Assembly: GCA_020426325.1 (NCBI GenBank)
Contig: JAGQQG010000005.1
Span: forward strand, 51,857-115,856
DNA length: 64,000 bases
From: Planctomycetaceae bacterium
Lineage (GTDB): Bacteria; Planctomycetota; Planctomycetia; Planctomycetales; Planctomycetaceae
Reading direction: 5' to 3'
Numbering within the stretch: the stretch's first letter is position 1; each line of letters begins with the position of its first letter. Positions 19,147 through 30,819 of the stretch are shown here, in pieces. The notes below the pieces were generated by a model. That model saw only the letters and a program-made list of their open reading frames with translations. It made no database searches and was not told where the DNA came from. A program made the translations under genes and the position numbers.

Positions 19147-19485
19147 AACCACCAGAATATCAAGTCCACAAAACAGTCCGCCACTCCCCTAATGAGACGA
19201 ATTCAAATCAGGCGTCGTTCCAGTGAAGTAGCTCGAATTGTCGTGTATTGTTCTGGTGTGGTTCCGAAGAATAAAATCAGCACAGGTGAATGGACCTCGA
19301 TCTCACGGCTCTGGATCAACATCCATCGAAAATGACGGTGTGTGGCATTGAGTCACAGCGTTCGCCGGGTCGCTATGTCGTCGGCGCGTGCCAGCAAGTA
19401 TGGTTACCTGTCTGTCGACGTGAAAGCATGCCACCCAACCTTGCAATGATCGAGTGGAGTCAGTGAATGACTGGAAGTGAGAACA
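19147..19485. other. Intergenic region upstream of the Lhr-like gene
   Basis: About 340 bases between the divergent PSD1 and Lhr-like genes with no convincing gene. It holds the left member of an inverted repeat (19420-19439) whose partner lies beyond the Lhr gene. An in-frame stop at 19468-19470 just before the Lhr start shows that no helicase-encoding sequence continues upstream in that frame, and I see no helicase motifs in the other frames of this gap. Confidence 0.6.
19420..19439 (+). repeat. Left inverted repeat flanking the Lhr-like gene
   Basis: This 20-base stretch matches the reverse complement of 22479-22498 at 17 of 20 positions, including a perfect 12-base block ATGCCACCCAAC (19428-19439). 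The pair brackets the whole Lhr-like gene, about 3.06 kb apart. It may mark the ends of an inserted segment or be two copies of a dispersed short repeat. No target-site duplication was identified by eye. Confidence 0.5.
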
Positions 19486-22407
<2,922 letters not shown>

Positions 22408-22478
22408 ATCAACTCATGCAAGATCGTTGTGGTGGAGTCGGTACAACGCATGGTGGTTCATCGAACTTAAAGTGACGT

Positions 22479-22498
22479 GTTGGGTGGCATCTTCTCAC
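22479..22498 (+). repeat. Right inverted repeat flanking the Lhr-like gene
   Basis: Reverse-complement partner of 19420-19439 (17 of 20 matches, 12-base perfect core at 22479-22490). It begins 71 bases after the Lhr-like stop codon and overlaps the left end of a second, smaller inverted-repeat-bounded segment (22482-22577). Confidence 0.5.
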
Positions 22499-22577
22499 AT
22501 CGATAGGCGGGTGAGCATGCAGGCGTTATCGCCGCCAAACATGGCGACCCGGCTGTCGCCGTGACGCCACGCCACCC
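22482..22577. repeat. Possible 96-bp element with GGGTGGC ends
   Basis: A non-coding segment bounded by GGGTGGC (22482-22488) and its exact reverse complement GCCACCC (22571-22577). Inside is a smaller hairpin built on CTCAC and GTGAG. It could be a miniature interspersed element or a stem-loop at the 3' end of the Lhr-like transcript. Its arms are short, so this is tentative. Confidence 0.35.
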
Positions 22578-22603
22578 GTCGCCAATTCAACTGCGATGGA
22601 CCA

Positions 22604-23398
22604 CTAATCAAAGCTCTGAACGACGCCCCCGTAGACGTTTCGTAGCCCTGCTTGAGTCTGGATCAGCAGGGCCCCATCGTCGTCGATGCCCTGGGCGGTT
22701 CCGGTGATGGCACCGTGCTCATGACCGACGGTTACATTGCGACCGAGGAGCAGGTCGAACTTCCGCCAAGTCGCTCGAACCTGATCGGGAGCTTTCTGTA
22801 ACAGCTTCATCTGTCGTTCCAGTTCGTTCAGTAACGAGACGAGCACGCGGTCGGGGGAGAGCGGCTGGTCCGCGACATCGCACATCGCGATCGCTGTCTG
22901 GCGAAGTTCCTCCGGCGCCCGTTGCAGGCTGTTGTTCACGTTAAGCCCGATCCCAATCACGATGGTCCCTTGGGGAGCAGGCGGAACTTCGACCAGGACC
23001 CCACACGTCTTGCGATTGTTCAGGAAGACATCATTGGGCCATTTGAGCCGGACGTCGCCGGCTGGGAGGAAAGTTCGAACTGTCTCACACACCGCTGTGC
23101 CTACGGTGAGCGACAACTCTGGCCAGCGGGCCAGCGGCAGTCCCCGGATGTCATGGGACAACAACAGCGAAAACGTTAGCGAACCCTCGGATGACCACCA
23201 GCGATTGGCGCCACGACCGCGTCCGGCAGTCTGTCGCTCAGCAATGATCAGACAGGGGTGCTCGACGCTCACATCACCAACAATCGCCAGTGCCCGTGTA
23301 TTGGTCGAGTCGATCTCCGCATAGGACTCGACCGTCCGCACAAAGGTTTCCCTGAGCATCAGGTTTCGCAGATCGCGATTGTGCGTGAATGGGTCCAT
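22604..23398 (-). CDS. birA: Biotin--[acetyl-CoA-carboxylase] ligase
   Basis: A 264-residue biotin protein ligase. The biotin/ATP loop appears as AGRGRGANRWWSSEGSL, with the catalytic-site region LKWPNDVFLNNRKTCGVLVE and the C-terminal SH3-like subdomain (AQGIDDDGALLIQTQ). There is no N-terminal winged helix, so it is a monofunctional ligase without the repressor role of E. coli BirA. It transfers biotin to carboxylase carrier domains. The start at ATG 23398 begins the family sequence; the open frame upstream is antisense to the DMT exporter. It is the last gene of the minus-strand series, 8 bases after the exporter. Confidence 0.9.
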   Translation of the reverse strand: MDPFTHNRDLRNLMLRETFVRTVESYAEIDSTNTRALAIVGDVSVEHPCLIIAERQTAGRGRGANRWWSSEGSLTFSLLLSHDIRGLPLARWPELSLTVGTAVCETVRTFLPAGDVRLKWPNDVFLNNRKTCGVLVEVPPAPQGTIVIGIGLNVNNSLQRAPEELRQTAIAMCDVADQPLSPDRVLVSLLNELERQMKLLQKAPDQVRATWRKFDLLLGRNVTVGHEHGAITGTAQGIDDDGALLIQTQAGLRNVYGGVVQSFD

Positions 23399-23406
23399 CG
23401 GGTCCT

Positions 23407-24396
23407 TCACTCTGAGGCAATTGGTTCGGGCTTCGGCGTGTCGCGGAAGGCGGACAGAATCAGTCCGATAATGGTCAGCACGGTTCCCGTTTGCAGCCAG
23501 ATCGTATTCGGCTCCCCAAACAGGACCACTCCCGCAACGGCCGAGAGTGTGGCCTGAGAGGCGTTCAAGAGATTGACTTTGACGACGGTCAGGAATCGAT
23601 ACGAGCCGGTGATTGCGAAAAAGGCGATCGCAGTGGCGATCCCGGCTCCGAACATCCGCAGCCATTGATCGATGGGAGTCTGCATCAACGCCTCGGGCCC
23701 GATTCGAATCAGACTGGTTGTTCCCAGCGAGACGAGTCCTGTCGTACTCAAAACTGCGATCGTGGCGGACTGCGACATTTCCCCCGTCACACAGCGACGG
23801 ATCATCACTCCTCCCGTGCCGTAGGCGACTCCGGCAAGGCAGGCCGCTCCTGCCCCCAACGCGATCGTTTGCAAGTCGGCATTGTGGACGAGAGCAGCGG
23901 TTGCACGTCCGGTACCCTGACTGAGAACAGTGACGGCTGCCATCATGGCTGCCATCGCCCACAATGTTGACTTCGTCAGGGGGTCGTTAATGACCATTCG
24001 CCCTACGATGGCAGCGCTGATCAGGATCGTCGCGAAGGTCAAAGGGACTGTGATGGCCAGGCCGATACGGCTCAGGGCAAACTGAAAGCCAACGTTGCCG
24101 CCCCACTGCATCATCAAACCGGTGGCAATCAATGGTAAGACAAGGTTTCGGATCGGAAGCGCAGGGAGACCTCGAAAGCCTCGCCAAGCCACGACGCACC
24201 ACGCTGTGGTCGCGACGGGGAACACCCGGTTTGTCGCCACCCAGATCGCCCAGTCGAGATCGCTGATGCCTTCGTTCAGTCCAACAACGCTCCGCAATCC
24301 GAGGTTGGCAGCCATGTAGGCGATCGCTGAAGTGAACCCCAGCACTAACCCCAAAGTCGTCGAATCATGGTCAACCCTGTCCGCATCAGTGGTCAT
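23407..24396 (-). CDS. DMT/EamA-family transporter
   Basis: A 329-residue integral membrane protein with about ten hydrophobic helices arranged as two EamA repeats; the second ends with VNLLNASQATLSAVAGVVLF, typical of the drug/metabolite transporter superfamily. These export or import small metabolites and the substrate is unknown. ATG 24396 is preferred; an in-frame TTG at 24447 would add 17 acidic residues. It lies between the SIS gene and birA, likely transcribed with them. Confidence 0.8.
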   Translation of the reverse strand: MTTDADRVDHDSTTLGLVLGFTSAIAYMAANLGLRSVVGLNEGISDLDWAIWVATNRVFPVATTAWCVVAWRGFRGLPALPIRNLVLPLIATGLMMQWGGNVGFQFALSRIGLAITVPLTFATILISAAIVGRMVINDPLTKSTLWAMAAMMAAVTVLSQGTGRATAALVHNADLQTIALGAGAACLAGVAYGTGGVMIRRCVTGEMSQSATIAVLSTTGLVSLGTTSLIRIGPEALMQTPIDQWLRMFGAGIATAIAFFAITGSYRFLTVVKVNLLNASQATLSAVAGVVLFGEPNTIWLQTGTVLTIIGLILSAFRDTPKPEPIASE

Positions 24397-24455
24397 ACAC
24401 TGCTCGTCATCGAAGTCTTTGTCGTCAACCTGACCGAGGCCTGCCAAGTGACGGA

Positions 24456-25475
24456 TCAGCCGGTAAATTCGTTGCCGACCTTGCGGGCTCGCTCGGGCTT
24501 GTCGAGGTTGACCCCCAGCGCAAGGCCGACCTCGACGAGGATATTCCAGCCAGCGGCCATCTGCACGAAAGCTGCGAGATCGCCCGCGTCGGGAATGCGG
24601 AGCGTCGGGAATCGAGTCTCTCGGGAGGCGATGGCGATGATGCTCAGCCCGACCCCGCGACCCAGCACGTCTTCAAACTTCTCCTCCGACCCGGGATAGG
24701 GATCGACCCAGATGACAACGTCGTCCGACGTCATCACCTCCTCGATGCCATGCACCGCATACGTTCCCTCCAAATAATCGGCCGGTTTGCGCGTGATCTC
24801 ATTCGTCTTGAGCGTCAACTCTTCAGCGACACCGTCATTGCGGCCTGACCAGTAGATGGTCCGAGCCTTCGCAATCCGGTCGCTGATTTCAGGCGGAACA
24901 GTTATCGTCAAGGCTTCGTTGACCTGATCAGCAAGACCGTCACGTTGACTGGCCAGGGTCTTTTGACCGACGGCGGCTTCCAGCAGTGCGTGATAACACA
25001 GCGACTGCTCGATCACACTCTTCGTCGCTGCAACCGCACTCTCCTCGCCGCAGTTCAGCACATAACCCTTTGTCGCGAGTGACTCCAGCTTACTGTCCGC
25101 GAACGCGGTCAGACTGTAACGGTGCTGATGTCCTGCATCGGCGAGTTTCGAGAAGAGTTGAATCACCTCTGCGGTACGGCCGGAGTTCGAGAGGGCGAAG
25201 ACGGCCCAGTCAGTCAGGTCGTACTCCTGTGATTGAAGCCCGGCCTCCGTCTGAAGCGACAACGGCCACCCCTTGCGGCGAGCGGTCGCCATGACGCTCT
25301 TTGCAGGAAACAGACGACTGGAACCTTCCCCGGTCATCAGCAGTCGGCCCACCTGAGCGATGGCAGCGGCCGTCTCATCCATCCGATCGGGATCAAAGTC
25401 ACGAATAATCTGCGGCACCGCGAGCATGTCTCGCACGAGGCCGAAGGAAGTGTATTTGTCGTCGTTTGCGTTCAT
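24456..25475 (-). CDS. SIS-domain sugar-phosphate isomerase/deaminase
   Basis: A 339-residue protein with two sugar isomerase (SIS) domains. The first contains LLMTGEGSSRLFPAK and ALSNSGRTAEVIQL, the phosphosugar-binding serines of GlmS/AgaS-type domains; the second includes TIYWSGRNDGVAEELTLK. It lacks a glutaminase domain, so it is not full GlmS; amino-sugar isomerase/deaminase or a regulator of sugar phosphates are the options. It follows the PFK gene with a palindromic repeat between them, so the genes could be separately terminated or processed. Confidence 0.8.
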   Translation of the reverse strand: MNANDDKYTSFGLVRDMLAVPQIIRDFDPDRMDETAAAIAQVGRLLMTGEGSSRLFPAKSVMATARRKGWPLSLQTEAGLQSQEYDLTDWAVFALSNSGRTAEVIQLFSKLADAGHQHRYSLTAFADSKLESLATKGYVLNCGEESAVAATKSVIEQSLCYHALLEAAVGQKTLASQRDGLADQVNEALTITVPPEISDRIAKARTIYWSGRNDGVAEELTLKTNEITRKPADYLEGTYAVHGIEEVMTSDDVVIWVDPYPGSEEKFEDVLGRGVGLSIIAIASRETRFPTLRIPDAGDLAAFVQMAAGWNILVEVGLALGVNLDKPERARKVGNEFTG

Positions 25476-25526
25476 GCTGCGCTCGTGGGTGATACGATTT
25501 TCGTCAGTGACTCCGTGATGGGGTAA

Positions 25527-25586
25527 GGGAACAGCGAACAGGGAACAGAAATCCCTGAAGACGTCTGTTCCCTGTTCGCTATTCCC
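25527..25586. repeat. 23-bp inverted repeat across the PFK stop
   Basis: Arms 25527-25549 and 25564-25586 are inverse complements with a single mismatch, separated by 14 bases. The right arm includes the PFK stop codon (25579-25581), and the rest lies between the PFK and SIS genes. A stem this long would fold strongly in RNA. On the minus strand it is not followed by a T-run, so it is better described as a REP-like palindrome or a processing/stabilising stem than a classical terminator. Confidence 0.7.
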
Positions 25587-26805
25587 TATTCGCCACTCCC
25601 GCTTTCCTGATTGTCAGGCTGGCATACTCCGGCAGCTTGCCGATCAGCGGACTGGCATAGTCGAGAAACTTCTTCGAGACGTTCATGCCGTCCTTTGTGA
25701 AGTAGTTGGCCGGCATCGGTCGTTCGTGATTGGCGACCTCGTGGAGGGGGATCGTGCCGAACTTTGAAGCATACTTCTCGTCCGGTTTGGACGTCCGCTC
25801 GATCGTGACCATCACCCCTCCGTGTCCCTGTTGAGCCAGTCGGACTGCCTCACGTCCACATGCGTAGGCGCTGTCGATATCGCTCTTGAGGGCACGATCG
25901 GCTGCACACATCTGAAGCGATTCCGTTACCTGGAATTCACCTCGCCAGCCAAACTCATCAGCGATCATCCGATGCAGTTGCATGCCGACGCTGGCTCCCC
26001 CCATGGCACCGAACTCGACATTGTCGAACTTGTCCTTCGTCTGTGAGGCACTTACCGGCGAGCCATCCGGGTTGGTGATGCCTTCGCCGCAGACGATGCT
26101 GACGAAACCCCGTTTGCTGTGTGTATCGGAAACTGCGGACAAGAAGCGATCACGATTGAATGAATGTTCCGGACAGAGGATGATGTGCGGCGCATCGCCT
26201 GCATTCTTGCGGGCACAGGCGGCGGCTGCCGGAAGCCAGCCGGCACTGCGTCCGACGGTCTGAAAGATCGTGAACTGATCGACCCGCTGCATATCCCGCG
26301 CGAGCAATGCCCCCTGCTGGACACTCAGAGCCACATACCTCGCTGCACTCGGAAAGCCCGGTGTGTGATCGGTCCCGAACAGGTCGTTGTCCACCGTCTT
26401 CGGCACCCCGACCCCCGTCATCTCCCAGCCATGTTCGTTCGCGTACTCGACAACCCGATGAATGGTGTCCATCGTGTCGTTTCCGCCGATCATGAAGAAG
26501 TAGCGGATGTCGTACTTCTTCAGCTGCTTCAGAATCGGCTCGAAGTGTTCCTCCTGCAGCTTGAGTCGGCTGGATCCCAAAGCGCTGCTGGGAGTCGACC
26601 GCAAGGCCTTCAAAGTCTCTGCGGATTCTGCACCCAGGTCGAGCAGGAAGTTGTTGAGCACTCCCTCGATGCCAAAACGCATCCCGAAGACGCGTCCGAT
26701 CGTCTTGGACTTGCGAGCCGCATCGACCACACCGACCAGCGACGCGTTGATGACAGACGTGGGTCCTCCGGATTGACCAATGATGGCGTTTCCCGTTGCG
26801 GGCAT
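25579..26805 (-). CDS. 6-phosphofructokinase, PPi-dependent type likely
   Basis: A 408-residue phosphofructokinase: N-terminal GQSGGPTSVINASL, donor-site loop MIGGNDTMD, catalytic region VPKTVDNDLFGTDHTPGFPS and substrate loop GRSAGWLP. In place of the Gly of ATP-dependent enzymes it has Asp in GGND, and PKTVDND instead of PGTIDND. Both changes mark the pyrophosphate-dependent class. It interconverts fructose 6-phosphate and fructose 1,6-bisphosphate, reversibly if PPi-linked. It lies downstream of the rhamnose import genes and upstream of the SIS gene. The PPi call follows known family rules; it was not tested here. Confidence 0.85.
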   Translation of the reverse strand: MPATGNAIIGQSGGPTSVINASLVGVVDAARKSKTIGRVFGMRFGIEGVLNNFLLDLGAESAETLKALRSTPSSALGSSRLKLQEEHFEPILKQLKKYDIRYFFMIGGNDTMDTIHRVVEYANEHGWEMTGVGVPKTVDNDLFGTDHTPGFPSAARYVALSVQQGALLARDMQRVDQFTIFQTVGRSAGWLPAAAACARKNAGDAPHIILCPEHSFNRDRFLSAVSDTHSKRGFVSIVCGEGITNPDGSPVSASQTKDKFDNVEFGAMGGASVGMQLHRMIADEFGWRGEFQVTESLQMCAADRALKSDIDSAYACGREAVRLAQQGHGGVMVTIERTSKPDEKYASKFGTIPLHEVANHERPMPANYFTKDGMNVSKKFLDYASPLIGKLPEYASLTIRKAGVANRE

Positions 26806-26869
26806 CGACAGTTTCCTCGCTGATGTTTTTCGTCTCTAAAGTTTCTTGGTGCGTGATGAGGGCCAGGGC

Positions 26870-27625
26870 TCACTTCCTGCTGCCGACCCAACTCACCAGT
26901 TGCTGAAGAAACGAAGCGTACAGATTTCCGACTTCGACAGCCACTACGTCATCCAGCCGGGCAGAGACGCGGTCCGGTCCCCAGTCGACGAGCGGACCGA
27001 CCCAGTGGGGAGCAACATCCGTCATGAAGGCGGCCGTGCGTCCACGGCCATGCTGTCCCACTACGAGCAACGGATCCTCACTCGCCTGTTGGGTGAACTC
27101 AAATTGCCCGCTCTCGGCATTGGCATCGAAGTGCACCGCCTCCAGCAACATGGTGCCTTCAGGTTTGACTGTGACTCGATTGAATCCGCCAATCAACGGC
27201 GGACGCTTCTCCCAGGGCAGCCCGTCCACGATGGGATGTCCCACGACGCAGCGAACCAGCACCGGGTGATCGCAGTTTTGACGATCATCGACGGACTGCA
27301 TGATGACCGGCAGAACCTCAGCCACCGCCGTCCCGTCCCAGTCTCCCCCCAGTCCGTGATACGACTCCCAGCCGCCAATCATCAGCAGGCCTGTCCCCTC
27401 GGCCACCTGTGCTACGACCCGCTGCATCAGGTCGCCCGCGACCTTGGCTGCGGGGTAATCGCTGAGCACGATGAGCGAGTGCTCCCGGTCCAGCACCGCT
27501 CCCGTCAGCCGCTGATCGCTGGGCAGGTACTCACACTCCCAGCCCCAATGAGTCAGCAAACTGAGCAGATAGGCCGCAGCCGTGTCACGAGACGTGTCGC
27601 CGAGATAAAGAATGGGTGCACTCAT
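26870..27625 (-). CDS. Glutamine amidotransferase-like protein (PF07090 type)
   Basis: A 251-residue protein with a class I glutamine-amidotransferase-like flavodoxin fold, for example LMIGGWESYHGLGGDWDGT and VVGQHGRGRTAAFMTDVAPHWVG. At the usual nucleophile elbow, WES replaces the Gly-x-Cys-x-Gly pattern, so glutaminase activity is unlikely. It fits the PF07090 putative cytoplasmic protein family often found in sugar operons. ATG 27625 (MSAPILYLGDTSRD) is chosen over an upstream ATG 27661, since the extra residues are poorly ordered. Role unknown. Confidence 0.65.
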   Translation of the reverse strand: MSAPILYLGDTSRDTAAAYLLSLLTHWGWECEYLPSDQRLTGAVLDREHSLIVLSDYPAAKVAGDLMQRVVAQVAEGTGLLMIGGWESYHGLGGDWDGTAVAEVLPVIMQSVDDRQNCDHPVLVRCVVGHPIVDGLPWEKRPPLIGGFNRVTVKPEGTMLLEAVHFDANAESGQFEFTQQASEDPLLVVGQHGRGRTAAFMTDVAPHWVGPLVDWGPDRVSARLDDVVAVEVGNLYASFLQQLVSWVGSRK

Positions 27626-27709
27626 GATCAGCATGAGAGGGAAACACGACAAAAACTGCAACCGAATCCGATCGATCCTGTCTCCTGTTCGGATGACCGT
27701 ACACCAAGG

Positions 27710-28759
27710 CTAGAAGTCGTACTGGTCGATGTTGTCGGCAGTGAAGACCAGGATGTCACCGAGCAGGATGTTGTCGCCAGCGATTGGTTTTTCGCCAAGT
27801 CGGCCGGCCTGGATGGCGGTGTCGCCCGGCTTCAGCTTGCCTTGTGCCAGTGACTCGGCTGCGAGAACGGTCAGGTAGCCGAGGTCGATCGTGTTCCAGA
27901 GGACGACCGATTTGACCGTGCCGTTTCTCACGAAACGCTTCATTTCGTTCGGTGTGGACAGGCCCGTCACGAGGATCTCGCCGGACTTACCCATTTGCTC
28001 GACGGCCTCAGCAGCACCCGGGAAAGAGACGGAGCTGATGCCGAAGATGCCTTTCAGGTTCGGGTATTTCTTGATGACGTCCTGTGCGTCAGCGAGGGCA
28101 TTGCTGGCGTTCTCGCCGGGGTACTTGATCGTCACAAGGTTGAGCTTCGTTTTCTCCAACGCCGGTTTCATGACATCGATCCAGGCATTCTGATTCGCTG
28201 AGGTCGCATCCGAACTGATGATCACGACGTCTCCTTCCACGTCGGGTCCGCCCAGGTCCTTGACCATCGCCTGTACCATTCCCTCACCGATCGCCTGCGA
28301 TGTCGCCTGATTCACGAAGAAGCTGCGTGTCCCCTCGACGCCCTCAGCATCCCAGGTGAGCACCTTGATGCCCGCGTCCTGCGCATCCCGCATAGCACCT
28401 GCCACGACGTCCGGCGCATTGGGAGCGACGCAGATGACATCAACCCCCTCGACGGTCCACTGCTCGATCATCTCCGCCTGTTTCTTGGGATCGCCGTCGG
28501 TCGGTCCGTCATAGATCAACTCCACATTGCCCAATTCGTCAGCCGCCTCACGGGCACCCTCAGCACAGGAACTGAAGTAGGCAATCCCCTTGATCTTCGG
28601 CAGCAGGCAGATCGTGAGTTTTTCCTCAGTGCCGCCGGAAGTGGTCGAAGGACCGCTTTCAGTCCCTCCACTGCAACCCCAGAGGCAGCTGAACGCCAGC
28701 AGACACGTCAACGACCACCCTCGATTACTCCGCATCCCGTATTGCTCCATGATTGACAT
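27710..28759 (-). CDS. rhaS: Rhamnose-type ABC transporter substrate-binding lipoprotein
   Basis: A 349-residue periplasmic binding lipoprotein. The signal ends LLAFSCLWGCSGG with a lipobox Cys, then a Ser/Thr/Gly linker and a type 1 sugar-binding fold related to RhaS and the AI-2 receptor LsrB. It delivers sugar to the membrane permeases encoded just upstream. ATG 28735 (MRSNRGW) is also a good start. Identification as rhamnose-specific comes from the operon with L-rhamnose isomerase rather than from binding residues; an AI-2-like ligand cannot be excluded. Here rhaS means the transporter component, not the E. coli regulator of that name. Confidence 0.75.
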   Translation of the reverse strand: MSIMEQYGMRSNRGWSLTCLLAFSCLWGCSGGTESGPSTTSGGTEEKLTICLLPKIKGIAYFSSCAEGAREAADELGNVELIYDGPTDGDPKKQAEMIEQWTVEGVDVICVAPNAPDVVAGAMRDAQDAGIKVLTWDAEGVEGTRSFFVNQATSQAIGEGMVQAMVKDLGGPDVEGDVVIISSDATSANQNAWIDVMKPALEKTKLNLVTIKYPGENASNALADAQDVIKKYPNLKGIFGISSVSFPGAAEAVEQMGKSGEILVTGLSTPNEMKRFVRNGTVKSVVLWNTIDLGYLTVLAAESLAQGKLKPGDTAIQAGRLGEKPIAGDNILLGDILVFTADNIDQYDF

Positions 28760-28825
28760 GTGATCTCAGGAACTTACCTGTGAGAACGTGATCCCACCCT
28801 GACCATGAGGTTTGTCGAGTGCAAC

Positions 28826-29782
28826 TCACTCGCGGTTCCTAACCTGCATCCCTCGATAGAGTAGCAGAGAGCCGATCAACAGGAGGCCCACGACGATGGA
28901 TTTCAGTTCGTCGACCTGCCACTGTCGGCTGACGAACTGGCGGGTCTCGTGAATCAGCAGCAGGCCCAGTACCGTACCACCGATGTTACCCCGGCCGCCA
29001 TAGATGCTGGTCCCTCCGACCACGACCGCCGTGATCACATCCAGTTCAAAGCCGGTCCCCGCGTCGGCCTTGGCCGTGTCGAACCGGGAGACGTAGATGA
29101 TTGTCGTCAGTCCGGCCATCAGTCCTGAGGAGGCATAGAGCAGGAGTTTGACACGTCCGACATTAACGCCTGAAAACCGGACCGCCTGCTCGTTGTGTCC
29201 AATGGCGTAGACATAACGGCCGCCGGGCGTCCTCGACAGAAACAGCGCACATCCCAGGGCCAGCAGTCCGAAGAGGTAGGCCGGGATGGGAACTCCTCCC
29301 CACATTCCGCGAGCGACCTCCGAGAAGTCTTCGCCAAACTGCGAGTACGACTCCCCCTGACTTAGTCCCTCTCCCAGTCCCCGGAATGCAGCATACGTCG
29401 CCAGTGTGACAATCAGTGGATGCACATTCATCCGCGATATCAGCCAACCATTGACTCCTCCGCCGGCAACACCAACCAACAGACAGACTAAACAGCTCAA
29501 TGCAACACTGCCGGTCGAGCTGTAACACATGCCGAAGGCGACCGCACACATCCCCATTGCAGAACCGACGGAAAGATCAATGCCACCGGTGAGGATGATC
29601 AGCGTCATCGGCAACGCTAACAGCGCGAACTCCCACAGATGCCGCGAGAGCAGCAACTGTCCTCGCAGATTGAGGAACCCCGGATTAACGATCCCAGCCG
29701 TGATCAGCAACGCAATCAACAGCACGCCGAGCACTGCTTCATGCCACCAGGGAAACCTCCGCTTCCCGTCAGAGATGTTCAT
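28826..29782 (-). CDS. rhaQ: Sugar ABC transporter permease (RhaQ-like)
   Basis: A 318-residue permease with about eight to ten hydrophobic helices and the family motif LTGGIDLSVGSAMG followed by VVVGGTSIYGGRGNIGGT, typical of the RbsC/AraH/LsrD permease group. Its start overlaps the stop of the other permease by four bases, so the two are translationally coupled and probably form a heterodimer. Substrate prediction (L-rhamnose) rests on the adjacent isomerase. Confidence 0.8.
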   Translation of the reverse strand: MNISDGKRRFPWWHEAVLGVLLIALLITAGIVNPGFLNLRGQLLLSRHLWEFALLALPMTLIILTGGIDLSVGSAMGMCAVAFGMCYSSTGSVALSCLVCLLVGVAGGGVNGWLISRMNVHPLIVTLATYAAFRGLGEGLSQGESYSQFGEDFSEVARGMWGGVPIPAYLFGLLALGCALFLSRTPGGRYVYAIGHNEQAVRFSGVNVGRVKLLLYASSGLMAGLTTIIYVSRFDTAKADAGTGFELDVITAVVVGGTSIYGGRGNIGGTVLGLLLIHETRQFVSRQWQVDELKSIVVGLLLIGSLLLYRGMQVRNRE

Positions 29783-30819
29783 GCGGGTGCCCCCTCACTT
29801 TCGAGGTGAGAGGACGGTTTCACGGGAACAGGCCCGCGAGCGCTCCCCGTTGGACGTCGTGACACGACCGTGTCCGTGATCACCGCCAGCAGGATGAACA
29901 GGCCTTGAATGGCCTTCGTCCATTTCTCACCGGCTTCGCCCACGTCCAGAAACGTCAGCACCGGTCGCACCATCGTCAGCAGGACGACCGCCAACATGAC
30001 CCCCACCAAACGGCCGCGGCCACCTGAAATCGCGACACCACCGACGACCACGCACGTGACCACCAGCAACTCGAAGCCATTGCCGATCCCGGACTCGATC
30101 TTGGGCAATCGAGGGACATCGACCACAGTCGCCAATGCTGTCAGGAATCCCGTGTAGGCAAAGGCGAACAGCTTGAGGCGAGTTTCGGAAAGGCCTGTCA
30201 TCTTCGCTGCGTAGGCACTGCTCCCCAGTGCGAACAGTCTTCGGCCGAGGGCCGTGTGTGTGATAATCACCCCCGTGAACATGAGCACGCCCATCGCCGT
30301 CCAGACGCTGAGCGGCAATCCACCGATGCCACTCTTTGCCAACGACTGCAAACCTTCCGGCAGGCCGTCAATGTTCTCGCCCCTCATCAACAGGGTAGTG
30401 GCTCCTCGAAGGGCCGTCAGAAGTCCAAGCGTGACGATAATCGACGGCACCTTCCCGAGTGTCACGAGGGTCCCGGTGAGGAGCCCGATCAGGGTTCCAC
30501 AGAGCAAGACTGCGGGGATGCCCACCCACATCGACAGTTGCCACTCATGTCGTGAAATCAACAGCCCCATGAGCGCAGCGAGCAAGGCCATCAACGAGCC
30601 AACCGAGATATCGATCTCCCCAGTCACCACGACCAGCATCACACCACACGCCACGATCGCAGTCGGTGCCGAGCGAACGAGAATATCCTTGAGGTTGCCG
30701 ACCGCCAGAAAGCCGGGGTCGACCGTGCTCACGATTGCGGTCACAACGATGATCAACAGAAGCAGCCCGACTTCGCGCTGCCTCAGAACCCGGATCGCAA
30801 TGTCGGTCAGCGAACTCAT
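29779..30819 (-). CDS. rhaP: Sugar ABC transporter permease (RhaP-like)
   Basis: A 346-residue partner permease, with the motif VVTGEIDISVGSLMALLAAL and VVVGGVAISGGRGRLVG. Start at ATG 30819 overlaps the ATPase stop (ATGA), and its own stop overlaps the RhaQ-like start. The frame extends upstream without family character, antisense-like within the ATPase gene, which argues for this start. Two distinct permeases with one double-domain ATPase match the rhamnose and AI-2 type importers. Confidence 0.8.
   Translation of the reverse strand: MSSLTDIAIRVLRQREVGLLLLIIVVTAIVSTVDPGFLAVGNLKDILVRSAPTAIVACGVMLVVVTGEIDISVGSLMALLAALMGLLISRHEWQLSMWVGIPAVLLCGTLIGLLTGTLVTLGKVPSIIVTLGLLTALRGATTLLMRGENIDGLPEGLQSLAKSGIGGLPLSVWTAMGVLMFTGVIITHTALGRRLFALGSSAYAAKMTGLSETRLKLFAFAYTGFLTALATVVDVPRLPKIESGIGNGFELLVVTCVVVGGVAISGGRGRLVGVMLAVVLLTMVRPVLTFLDVGEAGEKWTKAIQGLFILLAVITDTVVSRRPTGSARGPVPVKPSSHLESEGAPA

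Noticed and set aside
23399..23962. Upstream extension of the birA frame
   Set aside because: Antisense-like sequence over the exporter gene; the ligase domain starts at 23398.
26846..27853. Plus-strand 335-codon frame over the amidotransferase-like gene
   Set aside because: It covers parts of two minus-strand genes and has no recognised motif.
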